A stretch of DNA of 64,000 nt from Schizophyllum amplum (lineage: Eukaryota > Basidiomycota > Agaricomycetes > Agaricales > Schizophyllaceae). Below, piece by piece: positions 40,301 through 52,200 of the stretch (within the stretch, counting starts at the first letter, position 1; every line of letters begins with the position of its first letter). The notes below the pieces were generated by a model. The model was not told the DNA's origin and ran no database searches. It was given only the letters and a program-made list of their open reading frames with translations. The DNA lies in contig VDMD01000029.1 of the NCBI GenBank assembly GCA_007026445.1, forward strand, positions 186,001-250,000, read 5' to 3'. The position numbers and the translations under genes are program-made.

Positions 40301-40477
40301 GCATGTATAGCTGTAGGGCCGCCGGGGACCTTGATTTGGACATTGTGCAGGAAATTGCACGAGTCGGCGAAGAGGCATTTGCCCTGTTGGTAGAAGGGAC
40401 ACGGCCGGCCTGTCGACGGAGCCAATTAGCTGACATTTCCTGTCACTGTCGACGACGACGCACTCTTTACGCGCCAT
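34321..40477 (-). CDS. CCCH zinc finger - ankyrin - AAA+ (ClpB-type) protein, ~1810 aa
   Basis: Exons in transcription order: 40471-40477 (7 bases), 38658-40409, 37592-38586, 36753-37538, 36531-36704, 36384-36483, 36264-36334, 35568-36217, 35319-35515, 35229-35267, 35077-35177, 34959-35030, 34847-34907, 34606-34799, 34321-34554. Phases agree through all 15 exons. Residues 6-24 form a CCCH finger, C-x7-C-x5-C-x3-H. Then comes ~1,390 residues of acidic, Ser/Pro-rich, presumably disordered sequence, including five SRPASRA repeats. Ankyrin-like repeats lie at about 1414-1480 (LMFAIASDDVEEVRRVLESG; LEIVKTLLAYGADP). The AAA+ module follows: IGQDRALEQL, Walker A GPSGLGKS (about 1578), THTVNMTAINTPRDLW, Walker B RCVVVLDEIEK, sensor VVWIGTSNLGHD and a D2-small-like C-terminus. 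ANK plus ClpB-type AAA+ recalls CLPB/SKD3. The weakest junction is intron 38587-38657 (donor GTCGGC); if it is wrong, this could be two genes. Confidence 0.72.
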
Positions 40478-41111
40478 GGCGCCTCAGTTGCGGTCATAGC
40501 AATGCATTGACCGATACTCCAGGTCCCAGTCGATGTTGATGAGTGGCGGAAGCGACGGCCGAGGTTGGAAAAGGAAAAGAACGAACTGTTGGGCTTGTTG
40601 AGACGCGACGCGGTGATGCCGCCGCCCACACGTGCGCGCTTGGACATCGCCGCGTCTTCCTCCCAAGCCTCGGGGAGGCGTCGGTCTCTCTCTGCGCCTT
40701 GCGTTACATCTTCCGGCATGAGGAATTATGGACAGTCGTCGGTAGGATACAAAGGGGGCAATGAACGTGGTGGTGGTCGGGAATCGATGTGCGTGCCCCA
40801 GGAATCAAATTCTGGGGCCTTGCGGAGGCCGCCTGGTGATCTGGAATTGGACTAGAGCTCGAGGACGCACGCCACGAGCGATGACGGCCAGCGTGGCGTG
40901 TACCTCGATGTTCGACGAGGACGTGGAAGACAGCGAGATCAGCCCTCGGGTAGGTTGCGGGTAAGCAAGAACAGCCATAGAGTCGATGAGTATTAGTTAG
41001 TTAGATACGTCCTACTCTACAATAGCCTGGTGGTATCTTATGGCTACAAGTACAGGTTGCGTTGCGTGTATGAATACATAGTGCGTTGCCCGGCGCTTCA
41101 GCGAGCCACCT
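40478..41111. other. Intergenic with an open plus-strand frame lacking ATG
   Basis: A plus-strand frame from about 40535 to 40855 looks protein-like (VDEWRKRRPRLEKEKNELL) but has no in-frame ATG before about 40616 and no convincing upstream exon. It may be a small gene overlapping the leader of the minus-strand gene, or chance. Confidence 0.3.
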
Positions 41112-42541
41112 TTAGGCTCTTCCGCTCGACAGTTTCAATGCGTTGAGGTCCTTTATCAGGTTGACAGTTCCCGAGCGGGACACAGTCGGGCGCGTCTCGA
41201 CATCTAAAGGACGGTCAGCGGCATAACATGGGAGTGAACGGCAAGGACGTACGGCGCGAGAGACGCTTGAAGCCGCTACGTGCAGAGTACTCGCGACCTG
41301 CGGCATCTGCACCGAGGATGGCCTGGTACACGACGTCGGGCGTGATGACGGACTCCATATTCCAGATGGTCTCGCCGGGCGCGCAGGCAATGTCTGCGAC
41401 CTTGCGCAAATCTGGCTCGGTCACGTCGGGAATGCCCATCATGTCGAAGGTAACCGGCAGGTCAATGGACAGCATGAAGGCGAGGTACTTGTCCAGCTCC
41501 TCCATAGTCGCGTTGTCCAACACCAGCTGACACACAATCCCGAACGCGACCTTCTCGCCGTGCAGGAGGTGATGCAACCCGGGCAAGCTGGTCAGACCAT
41601 CATGAATCTATACAATACCTGATCAGCCACAATACAAAGACTCCAAAATGAAGTCATCACTCACCGCATGTGCAGCCGCCAAGCCACCGCTCTCGAAGCC
41701 CAAGCCGGAATGCAAGGTGTTCGCCTCGACGACGGCCTCGAGCGCTGGCGTCATCGCGTTGACCTTGCACGCCTCGTAGGCCTGCTTGCCGTGCTGGAAC
41801 AGAATTTCCTCGCACTTCTGGCAGATCGCCGCAGAGATCAGCGCGGGCATGCCGCCGCCGAAGTTTGGGGAGTTGCGCGAGCGCTTGGCCTCGACGTTTG
41901 TCGCTAGCGCGTCGCCCATACCGGAGGCTAGCAATCGTGCGGGAGCGCGCGCGACGATGGAGGTGTCGACGATGACGAGGGTTGGGTTTTTCTTGAAGAA
42001 GGCGTACTTGTTAAATTCGCCGTCTTGGCGGTAGAGCACCGCGTTGGCAGAGCAGGGTGCGTCGGTGGAGGCGGTCGTGGGCATGACAGCGCATTCGATC
42101 CCCAACCCATCCGATACACACTACACGTTCCAGATCAGCTTGCGAGCGTACACTGCATAGGGCAGACGCACCTTCCCGACGTCAATGGTTTGACCGCCGC
42201 CCAGCGCGATGACGAACTCGGACTTGTGCTCAACGGCAATTGCCTTGATGCGCTCGACCTCCTCTACAGTGGCTTTACCGCCGAATTGTACGCGGTTGAT
42301 GTCGAACTCGTGCAGAGCCTCAAGCAGACTCTCTCCAGCTACGCGACAATGGTCAGCTAGAGACATTGGCGCCAGACGATGACGGCGTACCAATCTTCTG
42401 TACGAGATCGTCTGTGATGAGGATGGCTCTCTTGCCCAGCGTTTGTAGGTAGCGTGGCGCGTCCTGGATGGCAGTCGGGCCCTGGACGTATTTGGCCGGC
42501 GACTGGAAGACGCGAATGGTGACGTTCTTGTTGTTCGGCAT
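41112..42541 (-). CDS. Glycerol dehydrogenase, group III metal-dependent alcohol dehydrogenase
   Basis: Exons in transcription order: 42391-42541, 42172-42338, 41665-42120, 41253-41607, 41112-41203; phases agree and give 406 aa. The GldA type oxidises glycerol to dihydroxyacetone with NAD. Visible motifs: the nucleotide loop ALGGGQTIDVGK, MPTTASTDAPCSANAV (metal-ligand Asp and NAD contacts), NTLHSGLGFESGGLAAAH with a metal-ligand His, and LPGLHHLLHGEKVAFG with the second His. The 51-base intron 42121-42171 was placed because it removes an in-frame stop and restores the GGGQTIDVGK-to-PTTASTDAP spacing. There is a short extra C-terminus (VSRSGTVNLIKDLNALK). Family and reaction are well supported; cellular role is inferred. 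Confidence 0.93.
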
Positions 42542-44180
42542 GGTGAGAGAGTTGATGGAAGGCAGAGGGAAGAAGAGAAGATTGCGTCGCTCGATTGACT
42601 CTCGATGCCTCAAATACGCACCGGGCAAACAGGAACAAAGCGGTGAAGTAATGCGGGGAGCGAGGGGAGAGGCGCCGAAGCCCCGCGGCGGGTGAATTGC
42701 ATCAAGTAACAAAAGTTCGTTCCGTGCCGTTTACTCCATGTTGGACGCTGCCAGCGCCAATAATACGTGCGTAAGACTGCGTAAGAGCTCTTGTCCGCAC
42801 AGCCAAGGGGTGGATTGGGAACTCGACCTCCACGGGGCTCCACGTTTACGGCCATGTCCAGCTCGCAGCCGATGACCAGCACGTCCTTCGGAGTCCTGAA
42901 CGTATGACGTATCGGGGCTGAACGCTGTGGGCCGCAATTTCAAAGTCCAAGTTCGCCTGGAACTTGCGAGACCGTCGGTTGAAAGACGCGGAAATGCTGC
43001 TCGAGTGCGTGGGAGCCCAAAGGAAAGCGTTAAGCAGGGGCGTAGCAGACGGACATCACGGAAGACAGAAGCAGAACAAAGGTACGGCTGACAGGAGGAA
43101 GGGTCACGTGAACGTGTTCAATGAGTGGGGGGAATGGCCGCAAGCGGCGTGAGCCGAACCTTTTTAGCGAGGCCACGGTACCCCGTAAATCAGAGATTTC
43201 CATGACTTGGTACGTGAGACAGAGAGCAGGTGGAAGGGCCTATGCAGAGGTCTTGACCGCATAAGTAGCAGGCAGTCAGGGTATTGGCAGATTTGTTCAT
43301 CACTTAATCATCGATAGAGAGGTTCGACATTCTATTTGCTAACTACTGGTGATACAGTGTAGCTAGCGAGGGTGACGGTACAAGTCGTCAGCGAGCGTTC
43401 AAACAACGGGCGCGCTCGAGAACAACTGTGATGATAGTCAGCACGTGAGGCTCAGGGAGAATAAGAACATACATCTGAACGGCAATCACGTCAACTGCAT
43501 CGCTAGAGGGCACGAACGCAGTGCCGGGCACGGCTGTATACTGTCTACACGTCTCGTAAAACCTTAATCGTGGTGCATCGGTGCATCACCCTCTCGAGCT
43601 GCACAACCCGGATGAATGTGGCGGGCCGTCGGCTGGCGGCAATGCCCATGAGAGTAGTGGTGTCGTCAACGCAATTGAGGCTAGTGGACACTTTCCGGCC
43701 CTTTGGGAATCTTCATAGCGTTGGGCATTGTCGCCCTTGCGGACGGTTGGCGTACACGCCAGTGATGACTTCCCTGTGACACGGTAAGCGCACGGGCGAA
43801 TGCACACCATGTGAAGGCAGGTGACAACGTATGGTTAGGCGCGCTACGCACGCCCAAGGCAACACGGGAGTCCCGATGCGATTGAGACCTTGGGTGGTCC
43901 GCTCCCGGCGTGAAGCGCGCAGGAAGATTGAACGTACGAGGTTAAGATGACCACGTACCTAAATCTTCCCGCAGGGCGGCCGGGGGTCTTCCAATGGCAT
44001 TCCTCCTCGCTGTGCGCGTGAGGGAAGGTCGGACGGGTTGCACAATGACCTCACACACAGACCGTCGGTGATTGTAGATAGCTGCGTTCTGAGGCAGCAT
44101 GATGGACGTCATACAGGAAGGGCGAGAGACGGATGTCGCGCTCTGAGCGCCCGTGTAGGTTTACGGCGCGCTACTGTGCA

Positions 44181-44833
44181 TCAGAAGTCAACACGGGAGG
44201 TAGTCCGCGCGAGGGGCGGCTGAAAGCGCGGCACGCGAGCGACGTACAATATCGCCTGATCATCGGTTGCCTCAGCTGTGCTTAGGGAGGTTGTCGGGCT
44301 TGGGGGAACGCCAAAGGGTGGGTGATTTGAATCGTGGGGTTCGTAGTGACATGTGGTGGCGTACGAGCGGGTGGCGTACGAGCGGGAGGCGCGAGAGCGA
44401 GCAGGCGGGAGGATGAGGGACGGGACGAGGCGGCCGGATGCGGGCATGCGCCGTCTGCGCCCCCTCGCCCTCACCTGTTCTCTCGCGCTCGCCCGACTCG
44501 CTGACCCGGTCTCCCTGGCTTCCCCGGACCCCATCACACAGGCAGCCACCACGGACGCTTTGGCGTGCAGCGTGCGCTGGCTGTCGCATCTCTCGCCCGC
44601 TGGCCGGTATTGTACCTGCCGCGGCGGCAACCTACTCGTCCGAAAGGTGAGCGCGATCTCGCCAGTTGTAACGTCCTCGACGTACCCGTACATAGTCCGA
44701 GTCGTGCGAACTTAGGCGCGCGCTCTCCGCGTCTCGTTGGTAATATGCAACCGTCGATGCGACACGCACTGGTGTATGCCGTCAGCAACACGTTTGAGAG
44801 CGCGATCGCAAGGAGGGCCGAGGTTCCGCTCAT
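44181..44833 (-). CDS. Possible small membrane or secreted protein, weak
   Basis: ATG at 44833 follows a CT-rich leader and starts MSGTSALLAIALSNVLLTAY, a signal-anchor-like sequence. A GTGCGT donor after 44770 and an AAG acceptor before 44710 give an in-frame junction reading AYTIRTTRTMYGYVEDVTTG. After GEIALTFRTSR the frame stays open to 44181, but the sequence becomes arginine-rich and unconvincing, so the true 3' end is probably another splice. Family unknown. Confidence 0.33.
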
Positions 44834-46480
44834 TTCTGCGACTGTGATGCAGAGTGAGGGAAGCCGGGGCGTTGACGTTCGTCGTTGAGACGATGAGGAG
44901 GGAAGGCGGTGAGGGAACGTGTCTCAGATGAACAATTGCCATAGCGTCTTAGATGCTGGAGGCAAGGGACGTGGGGGATGTGCATGCCGTCGTCGCGGCG
45001 AGTCCGTCAATGGTTAAGTCAACGGCAGAGTCAACGTCAAGAGCGCTCGACCGTCGAGGCGCTGGCGGCGAACCGGGCCGATGTTCGCCGTTGACCCGTC
45101 CGTGACGCGTTGACGTCTCTTACATGAACCTGCTATGAACCACCATTATCGTGGCTCCGCGAAAGGCGCCTCTTGTCCTATATCTTCCCCTTTCGACCTT
45201 GCGCACTGCAGATAACAAGATTGATATTCCCGAGGACACCCCCGAGCACAGCAAGAATAAGTAAGAGAGCGAATGACCCGCAGGATTGCGAGCGCGCTGG
45301 TGCACTGCAGGTACGTGCGACATTCAGCTCGCGCATTAGCCCTCATGCTCATGTCTTACACTGGGGCATAGGGGTCATCTTGGGTGAAGGTTGCGAACGT
45401 ATGTCGCGTCCGTCGCGTCAGCTCGGCCGGCCGCGCGCTCTATGCGCTCGCCAGCAATCGCGACGCGCGTCCAGTCTGCGATACTTTCAATCAAGCCCCG
45501 CCTCACATTATTTCTCCCCCAAATGTCTAGGCAGCGCGACCGAGAGCGAGCCGCTCGAAGGCTCGCAACACGGGAATTTCGCGGTGGAGAACTTGGTTGA
45601 TGCTTGGAATATGCTTTGAAATTCAGTGAGAGCAGGGGTAGATACGCGATGCCAGCACCCCCTACCCCCACAGGTGCGTCGCGCCGTATATACCCACAAT
45701 GAGAGTAGTTGATGAGAGCATCGATCGCCAGCTGCGGTCTCCGCGAGTACGGAGGGCGCACGATCACAACACATAGCGGCGAAGCTGCTCGCGCGCCACC
45801 GCTCTCGCCTCTGCATGCAGCAGCATGCTGTGCGGCGCTCAACGCCAATTGCTTAGCTGGCGCGCTGCCGGCCCGCAGATGCAGCACACTAGGTGACTAC
45901 TGCCTCTGCTCAATTGCTCCACCCAGTGTGTATTCACAGCCACGGCTGCGCGACGCGTTTACTGATCGTGAAGACCTTCCTTGCACCCCCCCCCCTTTCC
46001 TACACAAGCAGCGAGCGGCTCAAATCTGTGATGACCTCTCCTTGTTCTACATTGTAATATGCCTACATGCGTTTATATTATACACCTTTCCTTTCTTGTC
46101 TCGCTCATTCAGCGTGCGCGATGCATGCTGCGTAGGTGATGCGCGGTAGTTACTAGCACAAAAAGTATGGAGAAACATTACACATGCAAACTGAGAGCCA
46201 TCGTCAAGATATCTCATCGCGCCAGCCGCGTCCGGCCAAGTCTCCCGAGGGCCGAGGCCGACGTTCATGGCAGCCATCCTTGCCGCGACCTCTGCGCTGA
46301 AAACAATTTCCTCACCCGGAGGGAGGAAGGTCTCATCTCATCAGAAGCTCACAGCAAAGGCGGAGAACAAGGGTTGGGAAGCGCGCCTGCAGCTGCAGAC
46401 CGTGTACTCACGGATGTGTGTCCCTGTGGTGTCCCATGTCGGTGTCACGCGACACGACAGACTGACGTGGCAGCGTCGCC

Positions 46481-46577
46481 CAAAAAGGAAATGGACCAAG
46501 TTCACCTTCACTCCAGAGCTTTCCTACTCTTGTGGCTGTGCACCACGTGAAAGCTCAAAAAGGAAATGGACCAAGTT
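46481..46577. repeat. 22-base direct repeat pair
   Basis: CAAAAAGGAAATGGACCAAG plus TT occurs at 46481-46502 and again at 46556-46577 with no mismatch. Period 75 bases, no coding context. Confidence 0.85.
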
Positions 46578-47494
46578 GCACATCTCAGTGAATAGCCAAA
46601 CCAAAGGTTCGGCAATAACGGTAGACCGGACCGAGTCAATCAAGCCATGACGCAATTGACCTCACTCCCGTTCTCGCCATCACCATCGCGCGCCGCGCGG
46701 CACTCAAGTCGGCGACGCCATTCCCTGCTCATCGCTTCGGGCGCTTTGGACGGCGCATTGGAAGGCACCTCTGCCGCTGTTTGACCATGCTACGCCCAGC
46801 TGGTAGGGTCCGATAGGGTCCGATACACTTCTCGCGTCCAAATTCTCTGAACGTCAACTGCTTGCCTTTACCCTTATGTCTGCAAGGACAGCACGATGTG
46901 TACGGCCTTGCTTTTCTTCGCGAAGGTGTCTTCAAACGCAGCTATACCTCACCCTGCTCCTGCGCAGCGTCTTCTATCGCAGCCTGGGTCAGCGTGCCCG
47001 CTATGATGCCGCTCAGTACGTGCCAACCTTGCTAAATCGCTCCCTGGCTTCCACGCCACGGCTCCCCCCGTTCCTGCACCTCATAGCTGCGTTCACAGCA
47101 GATTGTTCCTCGCTTAGTGCCAAGCGAGTCTCTTCTTTCGACCAAAATACCCTAGCACCGACACTCGGGAGTGCTCCGCTCGAGCGCTGACTTTCAGCTA
47201 TGTCGGGCAACTACTACCTCGTGGCTTTTTCTGCGATTGCGTCGAGTACGAAGCGCGCCGATCGCACGCCAGAGTCTCATGCAGTTGTTCGGCTGTTATA
47301 CAGGCGTTGCGCGAAGATAACGTTCCTCTTCGTCTCCACATCGGCGTATGCACATACATTGGACCGATTCAACATCATGTATCGATACAATTGATTTCTT
47401 GTTGGACTATGACTATGATACAAAAACTATGTCTCCTTCCTCACTTCTGTCGCCAGTTGGCACCGCCAAGTCATCACAACTCAGGCAACACCGT

Positions 47495-48501
47495 TCAGCC
47501 GTTGACCATGGTGCCGCCGTTGGGGTGCAACGTCTGCCCGCTGATGAAGCTGCTGTCTTGACTTGCCAGGAAGACGCAGCACGTCGCGATCTCCGACGGC
47601 TGGTTCGAATGTCAGCAACGATCGACGCGCACCCAACAAGTCGCACTCACCTGCCCCGGCCTGCCCATCGGCGTCGCATTGAACTGCGACAGGTTCTCCT
47701 TCCCCATAGTCGCCACAACGAGCGGCGTCCACACCGGGCCCGGCGCGATTGCGTTCACGCGGATGCCATCGCCCACGACCTGGTTCGACAACCCGCGCGT
47801 GAAGGCGACGATCGCGCCCTTTGTGGAAGTGTAGTCGAGCAGGTCCGAGCGGCCGATATAGTGGTTAACGGACGCCATGTTGATGATCGTCGCGCCCTTC
47901 GTCCTGCGGAGGTGCGGGAGCGCGTACTTGGCCATGTGGTAGTACCCGTAGATGTTCACCTTGAATGTGTGGTCCCATTGCTCCCTGTCGCGCCGATGTT
48001 AGCTTCCGCCATTCCCACCCTATTCCAAAGGGTCACGCACTCGCTCAACTCGTCGATCGAGTTCTGCACCATTTGATACGCAGCGTTGTTGACCAGGATC
48101 TCCAGTCCGCCAAGCGCCTTGACCGCTTCATCCACCGCGCGCCGGCACTCTTCGCCCTTGCTCAGATCCGCCTGGATGCACACGCACTTGCGGCCCTTCC
48201 CTTCGACCTGCTTCCGCGTGTCCTGCGCGTCCTTCTCCTCCTCTGGGAGGTACACGATCGCCACGTCCGCGCCCTCCATCGCGTACAGCAGCGCGGTTGC
48301 GCGCCCGATGCCGCTGTCGCCGCCCGTGATTAGCGCGCGCTTGTGCTCGAGCTTGCCGGCGGCGCGGTAGGTCTGGTAGCCCGAGTCCTCGGTGGGGAGC
48401 TTGGTGGAGGCGGGCGCGGGGTCCATCTGGTGCTGCGCGCCTGGCGGCTGCTGCTCCTGGTTGGGATCGGGGAGGTGGCCTTTCTGGTATTGGGTGGACA
48501 T
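47495..48501 (-). CDS. Short-chain dehydrogenase/reductase (YghA-like)
   Basis: Exons in transcription order: 48041-48501, 47651-47984, 47495-47599; phases agree and give 299 aa. The N-terminal ~50 residues are Pro/Gln-rich, with the HLPDPNQEQQPPGAQHQM-type leader common to the YghA/Gs39 group of SDRs. The Rossmann cofactor motif is TGGDSGIG, followed by NNAA and the active-site Ser in NMASVNHYIG and YTSTKG (Tyr-x3-Lys). C-terminal motifs are IAPGPVWTPL and SGQTLHPNGG. An NADP-dependent oxidoreductase linked to stress protection is likely; the substrate is not predictable from sequence. Confidence 0.93.
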
Positions 48502-49309
48502 GATGGTGGTGATGTTAGATGTGTTACGGAGGGTGTGTGAGGGATTTGAGGAGGATTTGGCCAGCTTTTGTACCGGGAGGACTCTGACATACTGTCATAG
48601 CTGACGAGCGCCGAGGTGACGATGAAGTGGCGCGCCGTCTGACGTTTGCTATCGAAGGAGAGTGAACAAACGACTGCCCTGGTACTTTTGTCAAGCAAAT
48701 AGCTCAGTCGAGGTAGGCGAACGGTGGCCGCCAGATGTTGGTTCTGACTCTAAGGAGCGTACTGTTGGGGAAGTAAGAAAGTCAAAGAAGACAAGACCAT
48801 CGGCATTCGGACCGAGGGCCAATGTTGAACTTCGTGACTACATGTCACGCTCGTCTCTTGTCCTTCAGCGCCAGCTTCAACTCTTCAACTTGCATCTAAA
48901 AGGCATTCAGACGTCCGTTACTGAACACCAGCCTGCCAGGCCTCTTGCAGATAGTCTGGATGGAGAGAATTACCCGAGGTCATCTGCCCACTTTGCTGCG
49001 GCGTCTGTCGTCCGTGGATCGTGGCACTGCGCATCACCGGCGGTTGCTTCAACTTGCCTTGTCCTTCCTTTCTTCTGTGTAAAGCATCAATTACCATCTC
49101 GATCAGCTATCCCAGCTGCATGTTTCTTCAACGAAGAACAACGGTCTCCGTCGACAAGAGCTTGTTCTCACGAGGGCGTGCGATTAGAGCGACTCGTTGT
49201 TCAGCAACGCAGGTGGCTCCTTGTACGACGTTGCGCATCCATTGCGTAAATCGTTTCATGCATTGGCAACGGGCAGGCCAATGGTTCCTGCCAGAAAATC
49301 GGATGCACT
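48502..49309. other. Intergenic
   Basis: SDR promoter side. Long plus-strand frame 48662-49249 shows no family features or leader. Confidence 0.4.
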
Positions 49310-49703
49310 AGGGCGTATTCGCTAGTGCATAACATCACTTTGAAGATTCCAAAACAAATTGGAGTACCCCAAAATTGTCGATGTAAACTTGTACGACTTC
49401 GAAGCCAGGAATATTAGTAGGGCGTTGGCTGGATGTTGGCAGGCGCTTCAGAAGGCCAAACGCAAACGCGAAACACGCCCAAAGGCGGCCAGAGTATGCT
49501 GACGGCCTCCCTGCCAGAGTCTGCGCTCGAAAGCCGAAGTCCTGACGCGCTGTTCGGGCTGAGGAACCTCAACGGCCTGCTCGACGTCCTGTATCACTTC
49601 GTAAGTTAACAAATCAATTTCGTGGCATATGTTCCTTTCTTGCTGAACTAAACCCGTATCTTTGGTTTTTGGATCATGCTTTTTGGATGGGCGAATACGC
49701 CCT
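49310..49703. mobile_element. 394-bp MITE copy B, same family as 25189-25572
   Basis: Perfect 13-base TIRs AGGGCGTATTCGC (49310-49322) and complement (49691-49703), with a 3-base target duplication ACT (49307-49309 and 49704-49706). The first 26 bases match copy A except for subfamily differences (both contain GTATTCGC followed by TGCATAA). The last ~45 bases are also shared (TTTGG, ATCAT, CTTTTTG, GCGAATAC). Unlike copy A it lies between genes. Confidence 0.9.
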
Positions 49704-50233
49704 ACTGCTCCCTTCCCCGAGCCTGGAGTACAAGGGGGTCGCTGTATGGGGTTACACCGTTTTGGGAGAACTCGGCCGGGGATGCGCTCGGGGATAAACC
49801 CATTCTTGTTATAAGCATCCAAAAGGGACTGACAAATTTCAAGGGCTTCTTCATGTTCGGCCACGAGTCTGTCAGTTCTGCAAGTACTGGGCCTCTCTGC
49901 GTCTGTTCTGTGTGCTTGGATGCGGCTGGAGGAGCTGAACGCACTCGAAGTTGAACGGAGGAAAACGAAGCAGAAACAAGCGCGCCGTTCTGGTGGCGAA
50001 TCCGAGGGCGGACCTCGTACCGGGGTCTCGTGCACTCGTTCTCTGCTGTTCGCTGATGGATTCCCATGGGCGCCCTCAGTCCTTATAAACTGGGGACTGT
50101 AATCTATCGAGTACTCATTGTCCGCCCTTTACGCCCCCATCGCCGACCGAACGCGCCGTGTTGCCCATTGTCCCCCTCTCCTCGTGTTCACGAACCCTCC
50201 TCGCCATCCCATTGTCTAATATCGGCTCCGAAC

Positions 50234-52200
50234 ATGCAGTTCGAAGTCCAGTTCACGCAGAACGTCACGCCGACGTCGTACGCGACGGAAGTCGCGACCG
50301 GGGGCCCGGTGCCCGCGGACGACTACGAGACCCAGAACTTCCTCTTCGCGCCCGGTGAGGACGACGCGCCCGAGCCCGAGAGCACCAGGAAGAAGCGCCG
50401 CCGGGCGGCGAAGGACGACCACATCCCCCGTCCCCCCAACGCGTTCATGCTCTTCCGCGCCGACTTTGTCAACAAGGGCCGCGTTCCTCCCTCTATCGAG
50501 ACCGTGCACGGCAACCTCAGCAAAATCATCGGTGCGTTTACCTGTGCCTCCCACCCTTACCTCTTGCTGATCGGTGTTCCTTCTCGCAGGTGCGGTCTGG
50601 CGCAACCTTCCCCCGCACGAGGCGCAGTTCTGGCAGGTCAAAGCTGCGAAGGCGAAGCAGGATCATGCTCGTCAACATCCCGAGTACAAGTACCGCCCCG
50701 CCCACGCCCGCGCAGCGAAGGCTGCTGAGGATGCAAAGTCGCCCCAGGCCGCACGTCCCACCCGCGCCGCGCCCCGTGCTTCTGCAGCGAGCAAAGGTGT
50801 GTTTTCCATGGCTTTCATGTGCGAGCACAATCTGACGTCTTGTGCCAGTCGACGCACCCGTTCAGTTCATGCAATACGCCGGCCCCGGTGCCCCCGCCCC
50901 TCGGAGGCACCGTGTTCAGACACAGACCCCCGAGCCCTCCGACGAGCAGCCCACTGTGGAGACCGCTCATGCCGAGCGCCGCTTCGACATCGTTGCCAAG
51001 TACATGCTCAACGGCATCAAGCATGAGGAACTCGAGGCTGCCGTGCAGGACTGGGAGAAGACGCACGACTGCGAGACGGAGTGCGTGGCCGCGTACTCGC
51101 CGATGCCGTCGAAGAAGAGGAAGGTCGCCCCGAAGCCCAAGCCCTCGGGCCGTCCTGCGCGTGCCGCGGCCGCGCGAAAGGCCAAGGCGGGCTCGCCTTC
51201 CTCGTCTTCTTCTCGCGAGTCTTCTGTTCACAGCGGAGATGGCGACTTTGAGTTCACCTTTGATGCCCGTTCCTTCCAGCAGGACGGGTCTTCCAGCGAG
51301 GGCGTTCCTCTTACCCCGTCACCTCCACCGTCGTACTGCTCTGGTTCTCGCTCGCCGTCGCCTTATTCTGCGTCGTCTTCGACCGCGCCCGAGTCTTTTC
51401 AGCACGGGTACTACCAGGAAGCCATGTACCCTGCGTACACGGGCTCCTACGCCGGCATCAACCCCGGCTTCTTCCAGCCGCCGCCCATGAACTACGACTC
51501 CATCCCCCAGGACTATCCCCGCCGCCGCTCCTCCAGCGTGCCTCCGCCCACCGTCACCGCCGCGAACTTCCAGCAATTCCAGCCCTTCCAGCACTTTGAG
51601 GACATGCAGCAGCAGCAGTCGACCAGTCCTCAACCCGCCCTCATCCGCGACACTGTGCCAGTCTTCATCAACCCCTTCGCGCCCAAGGCGGAGAACGAAG
51701 CGGCGCCGGAGCCGCTGGCGACCAGCCCGGCCCCAACATACTTCGGCGCGCACACGGACGAGCACGGGCGGCGCATGTCGGCGATGCGCACGGACGCGAT
51801 CATCGGCGCGCACCGGCGCGCGTCGAGCGCGTTCGGGTACCACCCGGAGCCTTCATACGCTGCGCAGGCAAGCTTCTACACAACGCCGGCGGCGATGTTT
51901 GACCCGTCGTACCGCATGGGACAGCCGTACGCGACGGTCGCGCCGTACGATACGATGACGCCGTCAATGGAGTACTACGAGGCGCCGCCGTATCCGTCGC
52001 TGGTGGCCCCGACGCCTACGCGGCCAACGATGGCGAGCCCCATGATTCCGGAGGTGGAGAGCTACGAGCAGCCTGCGAGTTGCCCGTCGTCGGTGCCTGC
52101 GTCACCCGCTCGTGACAAGCTGCCCTCCTTCTCGCTCGAGAGCTTCGTAGACTTCTCCTCCTGCACCGATGACTCTGATGTCAAGCCCGAAGACAACTAG
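50234..52200 (+). CDS. HMG-box transcription factor
   Basis: Exons 50234-50531, 50590-50796 and 50849-52200; phases agree and give 618 aa. A basic patch (RKKRRRAAK, about 52-60) precedes an HMG box at about 64-136: IPRPPNAFMLFRADF, SKIIGAVWRNLPPHEAQFW, AKAKQDHARQHPEYKYRP. The RPPNAFMLFR start is the form seen in sequence-specific MATA/Rop1/Ste11-type HMG factors. A second basic region follows (SKKRKVAPKPKPSGRPARAA), then a long Ser/Pro/Tyr/Gln-rich tail with acidic patches ending SDVKPEDN, likely an activation region. The first intron falls within the HMG box. A mating or development role is plausible for the class but not shown here. Confidence 0.92.

Larger units (their letters stand above)
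42542..47494. other. Gene-poor region, about 5 kb
   Basis: Apart from one weak candidate (44181-44833, minus), no gene is supported. Small repeats: GTGGCGTACGAGCGGG twice near 44353-44385, AGGGTCCGAT twice near 46805-46825, and a 22-base direct repeat at 46481 and 46556. CT-rich and CCCCCCCC tracts occur near 45980-46010. It could hold UTRs, regulatory DNA or decayed mobile elements. Confidence 0.4.

Noticed and set aside
40565..40855. Plus-strand small gene
   Set aside because: Starts at TTG with no in-frame ATG until about 40616, no splice evidence, overlaps the leader of the minus-strand gene.
48662..49249. 195-aa plus-strand frame
   Set aside because: Cys/Ser/Arg-biased random-looking sequence in an intergenic region bordering a MITE; no leader or introns.
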